Assembly (NCBI RefSeq): GCF_030272695.1
Contig: NZ_JARFYN010000017.1
Location: 124,001 to 188,000 of the forward strand
Direction of reading: 5' to 3'
DNA: 64,000 nt
Source: Martinezella calliandrae
Lineage (GTDB): Bacteria; Pseudomonadota; Alphaproteobacteria; Rhizobiales; Rhizobiaceae
Under the pieces are notes generated by a model, which was not told the DNA's origin, did no database searches, and was given only the letters and a program-made list of their open reading frames with translations. Made by a program: the position numbers and the translations under genes. Numbering within the stretch: position 1 is the stretch's first letter; each line of letters starts with the position of its first letter. Below are positions 16,242 to 25,955 of this stretch, in pieces.

Positions 16242-16955
16242 ATGAACCCTTCAGCCGACCTGCTCCGGACGACAAACGATTCCAATGAAACCGGCGCACA
16301 GCAAATCCGCGATGCCATTCGCGAAGCGATCGTCGAGCGCAGGCTTTCGCCGGGCACGAAACTTTCGGAAAGCGATGTCGGCAATCTATTCAACGTCAGT
16401 CGGACGCTGGCGCGCGCAGCCTTGCAGGCCCTATCCTATGAAGGACTTGTCAGTGTCGAGAAAAACCGGGGCGCATTCGTAGCCTATCCTTCACCGGACG
16501 AAGCCCGGCAGATCTTCGCCGCACGCCGTCTGGTGGAGCCTGGTATTCTCAGCGAAGCGGCAAAGAGGATCACGCCCGCGCAGATTCAGCACCTGAAGCA
16601 GCTCTTACTTGAAGAAGGCCGGCTTATGAGCGAGCGCGGTCAGTCCGCACGCCGCGCCGAGATCAAGGCATCCGGCGATTTTCATCTCATGCTCGCCTCG
16701 ATCTCCGGCAATTTGATCATGCAGCGCTTCATGGAGGAGCTTGTCGCTCGTTCGTCGCTTGTGATTGCGCTCTACGGCCAATCAAGTGCTTCGAGTTGTG
16801 GCCACGCGGAACATGGCGATATTATCGCTGCCATCGAGCGAATGGACGTCGAGGCGGCGCGTGATCTGATGCTCCACCATATTTCGCATATCGAAACCGA
16901 TCTCGATCTGCGGGAGCGCAAAGGCTTCGGTTTGAAAGAAGCCTTCGAACGTTAG
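16242..16955 (+). CDS. GntR-family regulator, FadR/FCD subfamily
   Basis: A 237-aa regulator. The N-terminal winged HTH runs from about residue 20 to 85 (QIRDAIREAIVERRLSPGTK, then LSESDVGNLFNVSRTLARAA). The C-terminal all-helical FCD ligand domain has the expected metal-binding residues in ASGDFHLMLA and the final HHISHIETDLDLRER. The start MNPSADLLRT keeps the normal length; a longer upstream reading crosses the palindrome at 16144 and is unlikely. It is divergent from the ABC operon and probably represses it and itself through that palindrome, with the imported compound as inducer. Confidence 0.9.
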   Translation: MNPSADLLRTTNDSNETGAQQIRDAIREAIVERRLSPGTKLSESDVGNLFNVSRTLARAALQALSYEGLVSVEKNRGAFVAYPSPDEARQIFAARRLVEPGILSEAAKRITPAQIQHLKQLLLEEGRLMSERGQSARRAEIKASGDFHLMLASISGNLIMQRFMEELVARSSLVIALYGQSSASSCGHAEHGDIIAAIERMDVEAARDLMLHHISHIETDLDLRERKGFGLKEAFER

Positions 16956-17143
16956 AACGAACCCGTGGTGCGCCCTTGGCGCAGCGCCGTCTTCGCCTGA
17001 GATACCAAGACCCGCAGAAGGACAACAAGCAAGGAGCTCGCTGCGAACGCTTTGCATAACGACCCGAGGTCATGTGTCCCCGGTTCCACGCGTTCTAGCC
17101 CAAAAATGACGAACCTCTAATTTAAGGAACAGGCGACAAAGGC

Positions 17144-17166
17144 CATAAGATTTGATAGATCTTATG
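17144..17166. promoter_or_regulatory. Inverted repeat upstream of the DUF2189/oxidase cluster
   Basis: Arms CATAAGAT (17144-17151) and ATCTTATG (17159-17166) are perfectly complementary around 7 bp, 88 bp before the DUF2189 start. The surrounding 298 bp between the GntR gene and this cluster hold no gene I can support. The repeat is a plausible operator; it is not an FNR/FixK box. Confidence 0.5.
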
Positions 17167-17253
17167 ACCACGGGTTGCGGCTTGATGTGTCGGTAAAAAA
17201 TGCCGGCCGCCTTTGCACCACCAGCCGGACCAAGGTGGAGGAGGAGAGTTGCT

Positions 17254-18069
17254 ATGGCGACATTCCATGTCATGGCCGGTGCGAGCGGCGAATATGCGCG
17301 GCCGGAAGTCCGCAGAATTGGCGTCGCCGATCTTGTCGACGCGCTGAAGTTGGGACTGGAAGACTTCAAAGAGAAACCATCCCATTACGTTTTTCTCTGT
17401 CTGATGTATCCGATAGCCGGCGTCTTTCTGGTCGTATGGAGCTCCGGCGCCGACCTGCTACCGCTACTTTATCCTTTGATGTCAGGCTTTGCACTGATTG
17501 GCCCGATCGCTGCCATCGGCCTCTACGAGATCAGTCGACGCCGCGAGCAGGGGCTTGACAGCTCATGGCATCACGCGTTGGACGTTCGGCACTCGCCGGC
17601 GCTACCGTCGATCGTCGCGGTCGGTCTCATGCTATTCGTGCTTTTCGTCGCCTGGCTGATCGTCGCGCAGCACATCTACACCATGACCTTCGACGAGGCG
17701 GGCCTGACCTCGATCTCCGCCTTGCTGTCGGACGTGCTGACGACTTCGCGGGGTTTCTCGCTGATGCTTTGGGGAAATCTGGCCGGGCTCGTTTTCGCAG
17801 TCATTGTATTGGCGACGACGGTGGTGACTTTCCCGCTATTGCTAGATCGAGATATCGGCGCCGTCGCGGCCGTGGACACAAGCATACGCGCCACGCTTAC
17901 CAATCCAGGGCCGATTGCGCTTTGGGGATTGATCGTCGCGGCACTGCTCGTCGTTGGCACGATCCCGATCTTTGCCGGTCTTGCGGTCGTCATGCCTATT
18001 CTGGGGCATTCGACCTGGCACTTATATCGAAAATTGATTGCTCCCGCCTACCCGAACCGCACGCCTTGA
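17254..18069 (+). CDS. DUF2189 family integral membrane protein
   Basis: A 271-aa membrane protein with about six hydrophobic segments. The opening block, VADLVDALKLGLEDFKEKPS followed by LMYPIAGVFLVVWSS, is characteristic of DUF2189. Its function is not established; in alphaproteobacteria it is often found beside respiratory oxidase genes, as here. GGAGGAGGAG lies about 8 bases before the ATG at 17254, which decides the start over an upstream in-frame ATG. It is the first gene on the same strand as the cytochrome c and oxidase genes, but a 100-bp gap leaves co-transcription open. Confidence 0.82.
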   Translation: MATFHVMAGASGEYARPEVRRIGVADLVDALKLGLEDFKEKPSHYVFLCLMYPIAGVFLVVWSSGADLLPLLYPLMSGFALIGPIAAIGLYEISRRREQGLDSSWHHALDVRHSPALPSIVAVGLMLFVLFVAWLIVAQHIYTMTFDEAGLTSISALLSDVLTTSRGFSLMLWGNLAGLVFAVIVLATTVVTFPLLLDRDIGAVAAVDTSIRATLTNPGPIALWGLIVAALLVVGTIPIFAGLAVVMPILGHSTWHLYRKLIAPAYPNRTP

Positions 18070-18170
18070 ATTCGTAAAGGAAATTTACCCCTGATCATCC
18101 TCCAAGCCGTTGCGACCTGCCAGATGACAGTCGTGTTGGTTGGATGGCGATGAAGAGAATGAGGATTGCC

Positions 18171-18560
18171 ATGTCTTACCGTTTTCTTTCGACCTGTCTG
18201 CTTTTTGCCATCGCCTCCCCATTTAGCGCACTCGCTCAGCAAGGCGATGCCACTGCGGGGGCCACCGTTTTCAAAAAATGCGCCATCTGCCATATCGCCG
18301 AAACGGACCAGAACAAGGTCGGCCCTTCGCTGAACGGTCTGTTCGGCAGGACAGCGGGAACGCACCCGAATTTCGCCTATTCGCCGGCGATGCAGCAGGC
18401 AGGCAAGGGTGGCCTCGTGTGGGACGAGGCAACGCTGCGCGACTATTTGCACGACCCTAGGGCGAAGGTGAAGGGCACGAAAATGACCTTCGTCGGCCTG
18501 AAGGACGACACCGAGATTACCAATCTGATCGCCTATCTGAAGCAATACTCCAAACAGTGA
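18171..18560 (+). CDS. Class I cytochrome c (c-552/cycM-like), periplasmic
   Basis: A 129-aa protein with a signal peptide (MSYRFLSTCLLFAIASPFSA, cleaved near ALA-QQG), one heme-attachment motif Cys37-Ala-Ile-Cys40-His41, and the probable axial Met105 in GTKMTFVG. The GPSLNGLFGRTAGT block is typical of mitochondrial-type cytochromes c. It is the likely electron donor to the oxidase encoded next. GAGGA precedes the ATG at 18171; in-frame starts at 18144, 18153 and 18159 would only lengthen the signal peptide's charged end. Confidence 0.93.
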   Translation: MSYRFLSTCLLFAIASPFSALAQQGDATAGATVFKKCAICHIAETDQNKVGPSLNGLFGRTAGTHPNFAYSPAMQQAGKGGLVWDEATLRDYLHDPRAKVKGTKMTFVGLKDDTEITNLIAYLKQYSKQ

Positions 18561-18791
18561 AATGCGAAATGTAAACGAGCTGTTTCCCGCATCGCCGGTC
18601 GGATCGGCTGGGATCTGCTTAGTGACCGGACGCCGCCGATCCGTTCCCGTGGCGTCAATATGCTCGGTGCGGTTTGCGTGGATGAACTGCTGCAATTGCT
18701 GCAATTGCCCGTCCGATTTGTTCATGAGATAATACTAAAACGTTTCGCGATGGGATTGTGGAAATGTTCGCGGCCGGGTCGGGGAGGAGAG

Positions 18792-19595
18792 ATGGTTGTC
18801 GTATTGATTCTCGTTCTGCTGGTGGTGGGATCGATCGCGTTCCACCTGCTTAGCCCTTGGTGGTGGACGCCGATCGCGTCGAACTGGAGCTACATCGACA
18901 ACACGATTGTCATCACGTTTTGGATCACCGGCATCGTTTTCTCGGCGGTCGTGTTGTTCATAGCCTATTGCATCCTCCGCTTCAGGCACCGGGCGGGAAA
19001 CCAGGCGGCATACCAGCCCGAAAACAAGAGGTTGGAATGGTGGCTTGCGGGGGGAACGGCAATTGGCGTGGCTGCAATGCTCGCACCGGGCCTGTTCGTC
19101 TGGAAACAGTTCGTCACGGTCCCTGCCGATGCCAGCGAGGTCGAAGTCGTCAGCCAGCAATGGCAATGGAGTTTCAGGCTCCCGGGGGCCGACGGAAAGC
19201 TTGGGCGGGCGGATACGCGCAATGTTACTGCGGACAATCCGCTCGGTTTGGACAAGAACGATCCCGCCGGAATGGACGACGTCATCGTCGAAGGCGGTGA
19301 ACTGCATATACCGGTCGGCAAGCCGGTGGAGGTGCTTTTGCGCTCGATCGACGTCGTTCACGATTTCTACGTACCGCAATTCCGGGCCAAGATGGACATG
19401 ATCCCCGGCACGGTCACCTATTATTGGTTCACGCCGACGCGAACGGGCACCTTCGAGGTTCTCTGCGCGGAGTTGTGCGGCGTTGGTCATCCGCAGATGC
19501 GCGGCACGGTCGTGGTCGATAACGACACCGACTATCAAGCCTGGCTGCAGCAACAGCCGACTTTCGCCAAATCGACGGCGTCGGCGCAAAAGTAA
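18792..19595 (+). CDS. ctaC: Cytochrome c oxidase subunit II
   Basis: A 267-aa subunit with two transmembrane segments and a periplasmic cupredoxin domain. The CuA ligands are complete: His190 (VVHDFYVPQF), Cys225, Glu227, Cys229, His233 and Met236 (CAELCGVGHPQM). The aromatic electron-entry patch is SQQWQWSF at 121-128. There is no fused cytochrome c domain, so an external cytochrome c is needed, plausibly the preceding gene product. GGGGAGGAG sits directly before the ATG at 18792; a longer upstream reading lacks such a site. The 231 bp before it contain only a short CTGCAATTG tandem duplication. Confidence 0.95.
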   Translation: MVVVLILVLLVVGSIAFHLLSPWWWTPIASNWSYIDNTIVITFWITGIVFSAVVLFIAYCILRFRHRAGNQAAYQPENKRLEWWLAGGTAIGVAAMLAPGLFVWKQFVTVPADASEVEVVSQQWQWSFRLPGADGKLGRADTRNVTADNPLGLDKNDPAGMDDVIVEGGELHIPVGKPVEVLLRSIDVVHDFYVPQFRAKMDMIPGTVTYYWFTPTRTGTFEVLCAELCGVGHPQMRGTVVVDNDTDYQAWLQQQPTFAKSTASAQK

Positions 19596-19651
19596 GTGCC
19601 ATGCGCAGCTGAGGAGGAAGGCCGCATCGGAAGGAACAGGGAGGATGGAAT

Positions 19652-21430
19652 ATGGTCGACATCGGATCCGGCACTGAGCAGGTCATCCGGCCCGCTGAAG
19701 TCGAGGATGTGGAGCTTTATCACCCGAAAAGCTGGTGGACGAAATATGTCTTCAGCCAGGACGCCAAGATCATCGCTATCCAGTATTCGCTGACCGCGAT
19801 CTCGATCGGCATGGTGGCGTTGGTGCTGTCCTGGATGATGCGCCTGCAGCTCGGGTTTCCGGGCTACTTCTCCTTTATCGATGCCGAGCACTATTATCAG
19901 TTCATCACCATGCACGGCATGATCATGGTGATCTATCTGCTGACGGCGCTGTTCCTCGGCGGCTTCGGCAACTATTTGATCCCCTTGATGCTCGGCGCTC
20001 GCGACATGGTGTTCCCCTATGCGAACATGCTGAGCTATTGGCTCTACCTGCTCGCTGTCATCGTGTTGGTCGTCGGCTTCTTTGCCCCGGGCGGGCCGAC
20101 CGGCGCCGGCTGGACGCTCTATCCGCCGCAAGCACTTCTATCAGGGACACCTGGGGGGCGTGACTGGGGCATCATCCTGATGCTGTCATCGTTGATCCTG
20201 TTCATCATGGGCTTCACGATGGGTGGACTGAACTATGTCGTCACGGTGCTGCAGGGACGCACTCGCGGCATGACGCTGATGCGCATGCCCCTAACGGTAT
20301 GGGGCATATTCACCGCAACCGTCATGGCGCTGCTTGCCTTCCCGGCCCTCTTCGTGGCCGCCGTCATGATGCTGTTCGACCGGCTGCTCGGCACAAGCTT
20401 CTTCATGCCCGCCATCGTCGAGATGGGCCAGCAGTTGCAGCAAGGCGGCGGCAGCCCCATCCTTTTCCAGCACCTATTCTGGTTCTTCGGACATCCGGAA
20501 GTCTATATCGTTGCACTTCCTGCCTTCGGCATCGTCTCGGATCTGATCAGCACCCACGCACGCAAGAACATCTTCGGCTACAGGATGATGGTCTGGGCGA
20601 TTGTCATCATCGCAGCGCTGAGCTTTGTCGTATGGGCGCATCATATGTATGTCAGCGGCATGAACCCGAACTTCGGGTTCTTCTTCGCGACCACAACGCT
20701 GATTATCGCCATCCCGACGGCCATCAAGGTCTACAACTGGGTGTTGACTCTCTGGCGCGGCGATATCCATCTGACATTGCCGATGCTGTTTGCCCTGGCC
20801 TTCATCATCACATTCATCAATGGTGGATTGACCGGCCTCTTTCTCGGCAATGTCGTCGTCGATGTACCGCTGTCCGACACCATGTTCGTCGTTGCCCATT
20901 TCCATATGGTAATGGGGGTCGCGCCCATTCTGGTGATCTTTGGCGCAATCCACCATTGGTATCCGAAAGTCACGGGGCGCATGCTGAACGTGACGATGGG
21001 CCATATCCACTTCTGGATCACCTTCCTCGGCGCCTATGCGATCTTCTTCCCGATGCACTACCTCGGCCTGATGGGCGTGCCCCGCCGCTATTATGAGCTT
21101 GGCGAAACCGCTTTCATTCCGCCGTCGGCCCATACGCTGAACATGTTCATCACCGTTGCCGCGTTGGTGGTGGGAGCCGCTCAGCTTCTGTTCCTGTTCA
21201 ATCTCGCCTGGAGCCTTCGCTTCGGCCGGCAAGCGGGCGGCAATCCATGGCGGGCGACGACATTGGAATGGCAGACACCGCAAACCCCGCCGGTTCACGG
21301 CAATTGGGGCAAGGAACTGCCGATCGTCTACCGGTGGCCGTATGATTACAGTGTCCCCGGAGCAAGTCAGGACTTCCTGCCGCAGAACCAGCCGGCTTCG
21401 GGCGGATTGTCCGCAGGGGCGTCGTCATGA
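19652..21430 (+). CDS. ctaD: Cytochrome c oxidase subunit I
   Basis: A 592-aa twelve-helix subunit that reduces O2 at a heme a3-CuB centre and pumps protons. Ligands are visible: His88 for heme a (TMHGM); CuB His281, cross-linked to Tyr285 in GHPEVY, plus His330/His331 (WAHHMY); His416 and His418 (VAHFHMV) for hemes a3 and a. Glu283 of the D channel and Lys359 of the K channel (AIKVYNW) are both present, so it is A1-type. GGGAGGA lies upstream of the ATG. It overlaps the next gene by 4 bp. Long for the family because of N- and C-terminal extensions. Confidence 0.96.
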   Translation: MVDIGSGTEQVIRPAEVEDVELYHPKSWWTKYVFSQDAKIIAIQYSLTAISIGMVALVLSWMMRLQLGFPGYFSFIDAEHYYQFITMHGMIMVIYLLTALFLGGFGNYLIPLMLGARDMVFPYANMLSYWLYLLAVIVLVVGFFAPGGPTGAGWTLYPPQALLSGTPGGRDWGIILMLSSLILFIMGFTMGGLNYVVTVLQGRTRGMTLMRMPLTVWGIFTATVMALLAFPALFVAAVMMLFDRLLGTSFFMPAIVEMGQQLQQGGGSPILFQHLFWFFGHPEVYIVALPAFGIVSDLISTHARKNIFGYRMMVWAIVIIAALSFVVWAHHMYVSGMNPNFGFFFATTTLIIAIPTAIKVYNWVLTLWRGDIHLTLPMLFALAFIITFINGGLTGLFLGNVVVDVPLSDTMFVVAHFHMVMGVAPILVIFGAIHHWYPKVTGRMLNVTMGHIHFWITFLGAYAIFFPMHYLGLMGVPRRYYELGETAFIPPSAHTLNMFITVAALVVGAAQLLFLFNLAWSLRFGRQAGGNPWRATTLEWQTPQTPPVHGNWGKELPIVYRWPYDYSVPGASQDFLPQNQPASGGLSAGASS

Positions 21431-22131
21431 GCGCCATTCTGATCTTCCTGGCGGGGATCGCCGGCATCATCATCTGGTGGATGGCAGGGCAGCGGCTGAC
21501 CTCGAAGCCCTGGCTGGAAGCAGGGGTGGCGGGCGATGCGCCGGAGATGCGGGGGTCACCGGCGACAGCGGCGAAAGTCGGTCTCGGCATCTTTCTCGCT
21601 GTCGTCGGCTCCCTGTTCACGCTCCTCATCAGCGCCTATCTTAGTCGCCTCAGCGGCTCAGACTGGTGGAGTATTCCGATCCCACGACTGCTTTGGGTGA
21701 ATACCGCCGCGCTTGCCACCAGCAGCGTCGCGCTGCAATGGGCGAAGATGGAAGCTCGTCTTGACCGCAGCGAGATGCTGAACACGGCCCTCGCAGTGGC
21801 GTTCGTGTTGGCTGTTCTGTTTCTGGCCGGACAGGTCCTGGCGTGGCGGCAATTGGTTGCGGCCGGCTATGTGCTTGCCGACAATCCATCGAACAGCTTC
21901 TTCTACATGATCACCGGCCTGCATGGCCTGCACATTCTGGGCGGGCTTTTCGTGCTCGGACGGACGACAATCCGTGCCCGGACAAGCCAGGCTCCGGCGA
22001 GGGTCAGCCTGAGCGTGGATCTCTGCGCCATCTATTGGCATTTCATGCTCGTTGTCTGGCTAATCCTTTTTGCGCTCTTCGCAGGCTGGGCAAATAGTTT
22101 TGTCGATCTCTGCCGCCAATTGGTCACTTGA
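21427..22131 (+). CDS. Cytochrome c oxidase subunit III-like protein (first copy)
   Basis: A 234-aa membrane protein with about six hydrophobic segments. The subunit III hallmarks lie in its second half: FFYMITGLHGLHILGGLFVL and CAIYWHFMLVVWLILFALF. It begins inside the ctaD stop (ATGA at 21427), so it is coupled to subunit I. The N-terminal third, including a first single helix and a Pro-rich loop, is divergent from standard subunit III. A second subunit III gene follows, so this one may be a structural partner particular to this oxidase branch. Confidence 0.85.
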   Translation: MSAILIFLAGIAGIIIWWMAGQRLTSKPWLEAGVAGDAPEMRGSPATAAKVGLGIFLAVVGSLFTLLISAYLSRLSGSDWWSIPIPRLLWVNTAALATSSVALQWAKMEARLDRSEMLNTALAVAFVLAVLFLAGQVLAWRQLVAAGYVLADNPSNSFFYMITGLHGLHILGGLFVLGRTTIRARTSQAPARVSLSVDLCAIYWHFMLVVWLILFALFAGWANSFVDLCRQLVT

Positions 22132-22140
22132 GGAGATTCG

Positions 22141-22866
22141 ATGATGACCGAATCCATAGAAAGACCGGCAAAGGATCCACTTCTGCAACCAGCGGGACTG
22201 CGCGGCGTCGCAGCTGACCTGTCGTCGGACCAGAGGGCGTTCAAAAACGTCTCCTGGGGCAAGGCGATGATGTGGATCTTCCTCCTGAGCGACACTTTCA
22301 TCTTTGGCTGCTTTCTGCTGGCCTATATGTCGGCACGCATGTCGACCACCGTCCCCTGGCCAAATCCCAGTGAGGTTTTTGCCCTGACGATACGAGGTAC
22401 GGAAGTCCCGTTGATCCTCATCGCCATCATGACTTTCGTCCTCATTAGCAGCAGCGGCACGATGGCCATGGCTGTCAACTTTGGTTACCGCCGCGATCGC
22501 CGCAAAACCGCCGCGCTGATGTGGGCGACGGCGGCCCTCGGCGCGACATTCGTCGGAATGCAGGCATTCGAATGGACCAAGCTGATCACGGAAGGAGTCC
22601 GCCCCTGGGGCAACCCGTGGGGTGCGGCGCAGTTTGGTTCGTCCTTTTTCATGATTACGGGCTTTCACGGCACCCACGTTTCAATCGGGGTGATTTTCCT
22701 TCTGGTCATCGCCCGCAAGGTGTGGCGGGGCGACTTCGATCAGGGAAGGCGAGGTTTTTTCACCAGCCGCAAAGGCAATTACGAGATCGTCGAGATCATG
22801 GGCTTATACTGGCACTTCGTCGATCTGGTCTGGGTATTCATCTTTGCATTCTTCTATCTGTGGTGA
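22141..22866 (+). CDS. Cytochrome c oxidase subunit III (second copy)
   Basis: A 241-aa heme-copper oxidase subunit III with about five to six helices: WIFLLSDTFIFGCFLLAYMS, SSFFMITGFHGTHVSIGV and IMGLYWHFVDLVWVFIFAFF. The final WHFVDLVW is the most conserved block of the family. It stabilises subunit I and the proton-uptake path. It starts 9 bases after the first subunit III-like gene, with GAGGA close to the ATG. An in-frame ATG one codon on is equally possible. Confidence 0.93.
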   Translation: MMTESIERPAKDPLLQPAGLRGVAADLSSDQRAFKNVSWGKAMMWIFLLSDTFIFGCFLLAYMSARMSTTVPWPNPSEVFALTIRGTEVPLILIAIMTFVLISSSGTMAMAVNFGYRRDRRKTAALMWATAALGATFVGMQAFEWTKLITEGVRPWGNPWGAAQFGSSFFMITGFHGTHVSIGVIFLLVIARKVWRGDFDQGRRGFFTSRKGNYEIVEIMGLYWHFVDLVWVFIFAFFYLW

Positions 22867-22876
22867 GGATGGCATT

Positions 22877-23209
22877 ATGGCGCAGGCGCAGGCACATTCC
22901 GGACAGCAACATCCGCTAAAACTTTACTTGATGGTGTGGGGGCTGCTTTTCGTTCTCAGCACCTTCTCCTACTTGGTCGATTATCTCGGCATTCAGGGCT
23001 ATCTCAGATGGTTTCTGATCCTACTGTTCATGATCCTGAAGGCGGGGCTGATCGTCGCCGTTTTCATGCACATGGCGTGGGAACGGCTGGCTTTGATATA
23101 CGCCATCCTGGTTCCACCGGTCCTGGTGCTTGTCTTCGTCGCTTTGATGGTATCGGAATCGAACTACACGGCGCTGACTCGGCTGACCTTTTTCGGTGCT
23201 GGCCCGTAA
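22877..23209 (+). CDS. Cytochrome c oxidase subunit IV (CoxD/CyoD-like)
   Basis: A 110-aa protein with three hydrophobic segments, typical of prokaryotic subunit IV: LKLYLMVWGLLFVLSTFSYL, then FLILLFMILKAGLIVAVFMH with the family's KAGLIVAVFMHM block, then LIYAILVPPVLVLVFVALMV. GAGGA precedes the ATG at 22877; a 33-base upstream extension overlapping subunit III is rejected. It closes the oxidase operon and is followed by a terminator-like structure. Confidence 0.9.
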   Translation: MAQAQAHSGQQHPLKLYLMVWGLLFVLSTFSYLVDYLGIQGYLRWFLILLFMILKAGLIVAVFMHMAWERLALIYAILVPPVLVLVFVALMVSESNYTALTRLTFFGAGP

Positions 23210-23248
23210 GAGGATGGCGCTGCTATATCGCCGATATAGAAATCGGCA

Positions 23249-23295
23249 GTGGGGGAACGGCCTGGCTGGTTTCCCCTTCCCCACATGAGTTTTTT
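23249..23295 (+). terminator. Probable terminator of the oxidase operon
   Basis: A GTGGGG...CCCCAC stem with an inner GGGGAA...TTCCCC alternative, followed by a run of six T (23290-23295). It starts 40 bases after the subunit IV stop. A separate tight palindrome, CTATATCG-c-CGATATAG, lies just upstream at 23223-23239. Confidence 0.5.
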
Positions 23296-23392
23296 CGACC
23301 GTGTGCCAAAACCGGGGGCCTTTGAGCCGCCGCTCGCCTCACCGTGAAAATTTCGATCTCCGAAATCTTGGGAACCCATCCTGTCTGTACCA

Positions 23393-23419
23393 GTTGTTCA
23401 AGTGTACGACTTGAACAAC
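23393..23419 (+). promoter_or_regulatory. 11-bp perfect inverted repeat directly before a small gene
   Basis: Arms GTTGTTCAAGT (23393-23403) and ACTTGAACAAC (23409-23419) are perfectly complementary around 5 nt. They end against the ribosome site (GGAG at about 23420) of the 57-aa gene at 23431. As RNA it would be a strong hairpin occluding initiation; as DNA it would suit a dimeric repressor. Confidence 0.65.
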
Positions 23420-23430
23420 GGAGACAAGAA

Positions 23431-23604
23431 ATGAGCAAAAGCGACGTTCAAAAACTCCAGAAGCGAGCCGAACGGCAGGTGAAGAATACCAGCGCTGGCG
23501 GCCACCTTGGCGGAACATATTTTGGTCAGCAGCCTGACGGCAAAACGATATCGTCATCCACCAACGACAGCGCCAAAGCGCGGAGGAACGATGGCAACAG
23601 CTGA
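23431..23604 (+). CDS. Small hydrophilic protein of unknown function
   Basis: A 57-aa basic, hydrophilic protein: MSKSDVQKLQKRAERQVKNT, a Gly/Thr-rich middle (SAGGHLGGTYFGQQ) and a polar Ser/Asn-rich end. It has no signal peptide or membrane segment. GGAG is 7-8 bases before the ATG, and a perfect inverted repeat sits immediately upstream. A longer in-frame start at 23344 would read through that repeat and is less likely. It lies between the oxidase operon and groESL and converges with groEL. The family is not recognised. Confidence 0.6.
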   Translation: MSKSDVQKLQKRAERQVKNTSAGGHLGGTYFGQQPDGKTISSSTNDSAKARRNDGNS

Positions 23605-23703
23605 TTTCATTGTAATTCCAAGAGCGGAATTGAACATCCTTGAGACGCCGAGATAAGACGCTACGCACGGCATGATGGTTAGGCGACCGACCCCTCGGTC
23701 CCC

Positions 23704-23719
23704 GCGGGCAATGGCCCGC
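23704..23719 (-). terminator. Hairpin downstream of groEL
   Basis: A GCGGGC-aatg-GCCCGC stem, 29 bases beyond the groEL stop on the minus strand. A second small stem (ACCGA...TCGGT, near 23682-23696) lies further on. There is no T-run. Its place between the convergent groEL and 57-aa genes suggests a termination or RNA-stabilising role. Confidence 0.5.
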
Positions 23720-23747
23720 CCAGCGGGACGAGCCATCATGAGGATCA

Positions 23748-25379
<1,632 letters not shown>

Positions 25380-25408
25380 TCACTCCTCCATAGGCAGCAA
25401 AGTCTTGA

Positions 25409-25723
25409 TCAAGCGGCTCTTTCGTCTGCGGTCTGGGTCTCGATGACGCCCAGAACGTCACTTTCCTTCATGATCAGCAAATCTTCACCATTGATCTTGA
25501 TCTCGGTGCCGGACCATTTACCGAACAGAATGCGATCGCCGGTCTTCACATCGAGCGGTTGGATCTGGCCCGCCTCGTTGCGTGCGCCAGGGCCAACGGC
25601 CATGACTTCGCCTTCCTGCGGCTTTTCCTTGGCGGTGTCCGGAATGATGATGCCGCCCTTGGTTTTCTCCTCAGACTCGACGCGGCGGACGAGAATGCGA
25701 TCATGAAGTGGTCGGAACGTCAT
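25409..25723 (-). CDS. groES: Co-chaperonin GroES (10 kDa)
   Basis: A 104-aa co-chaperonin that caps Gro[22 protein letters not shown] opens it, followed by the mobile loop [20 protein letters not shown] and the barrel segment [19 protein letters not shown]. The ATG at 25723 has GGGAGGAG about 6 bases upstream, which decides against the earlier in-frame start. It is the first gene of the groESL operon; a CIRCE-like element lies 139 bp upstream. Confidence 0.97.
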   Translation of the reverse strand: MTFRPLHDRILVRRVESEEKTKGGIIIPDTAKEKPQEGEVMAVGPGARNEAGQIQPLDVKTGDRILFGKWSGTEIKINGEDLLIMKESDVLGVIETQTADERAA

Positions 25724-25861
25724 GCTCTCCTCCCTGACAGACAATTATAATCAATGCGCGCGTGCCCGGACTCGACCACCGATACGGGCCGTTAAGGTCC
25801 TTCAGCGTTCGATAGAATTGATCTCGTTTAGCGCGTTTTCAAGTGAGAAAGAGCGAAAATT

Positions 25862-25888
25862 TTGGCACTCTACGCCGCCGACTGCTAA
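25862..25888. promoter_or_regulatory. Degenerate CIRCE element (HrcA operator) of groESL
   Basis: TTGGCACTC (25862-25870), 9 bp, then GACTGCTAA (25880-25888). The CIRCE consensus is TTAGCACTC-N9-GAGTGCTAA, so the spacing is exact and 16 of 18 positions match. It is upstream of groES on the minus strand, near a TTGAAA that may be a -35 element. HrcA repression with reduced affinity is the likely meaning. Confidence 0.75.
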
Positions 25889-25955
25889 TGCGATCGAAAG
25901 AGCCGTAAATTCGGCTCAATCATTCGGTCTTTCGCAGATGTTTCCACCTGCAAGT

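Noticed and set aside
17101..17253. FNR/FixK box for the oxidase operon
   Set aside because: The TTGAT at 17152-17156 has no matching ATCAA half at the required spacing; only the CATAAGAT inverted repeat is supported.
25739..25861. Heat-shock sigma-32 promoter before groES
   Set aside because: A CTTGAAA is present on the minus strand, but no -10 box of the CCTATNT type lies at the right distance.
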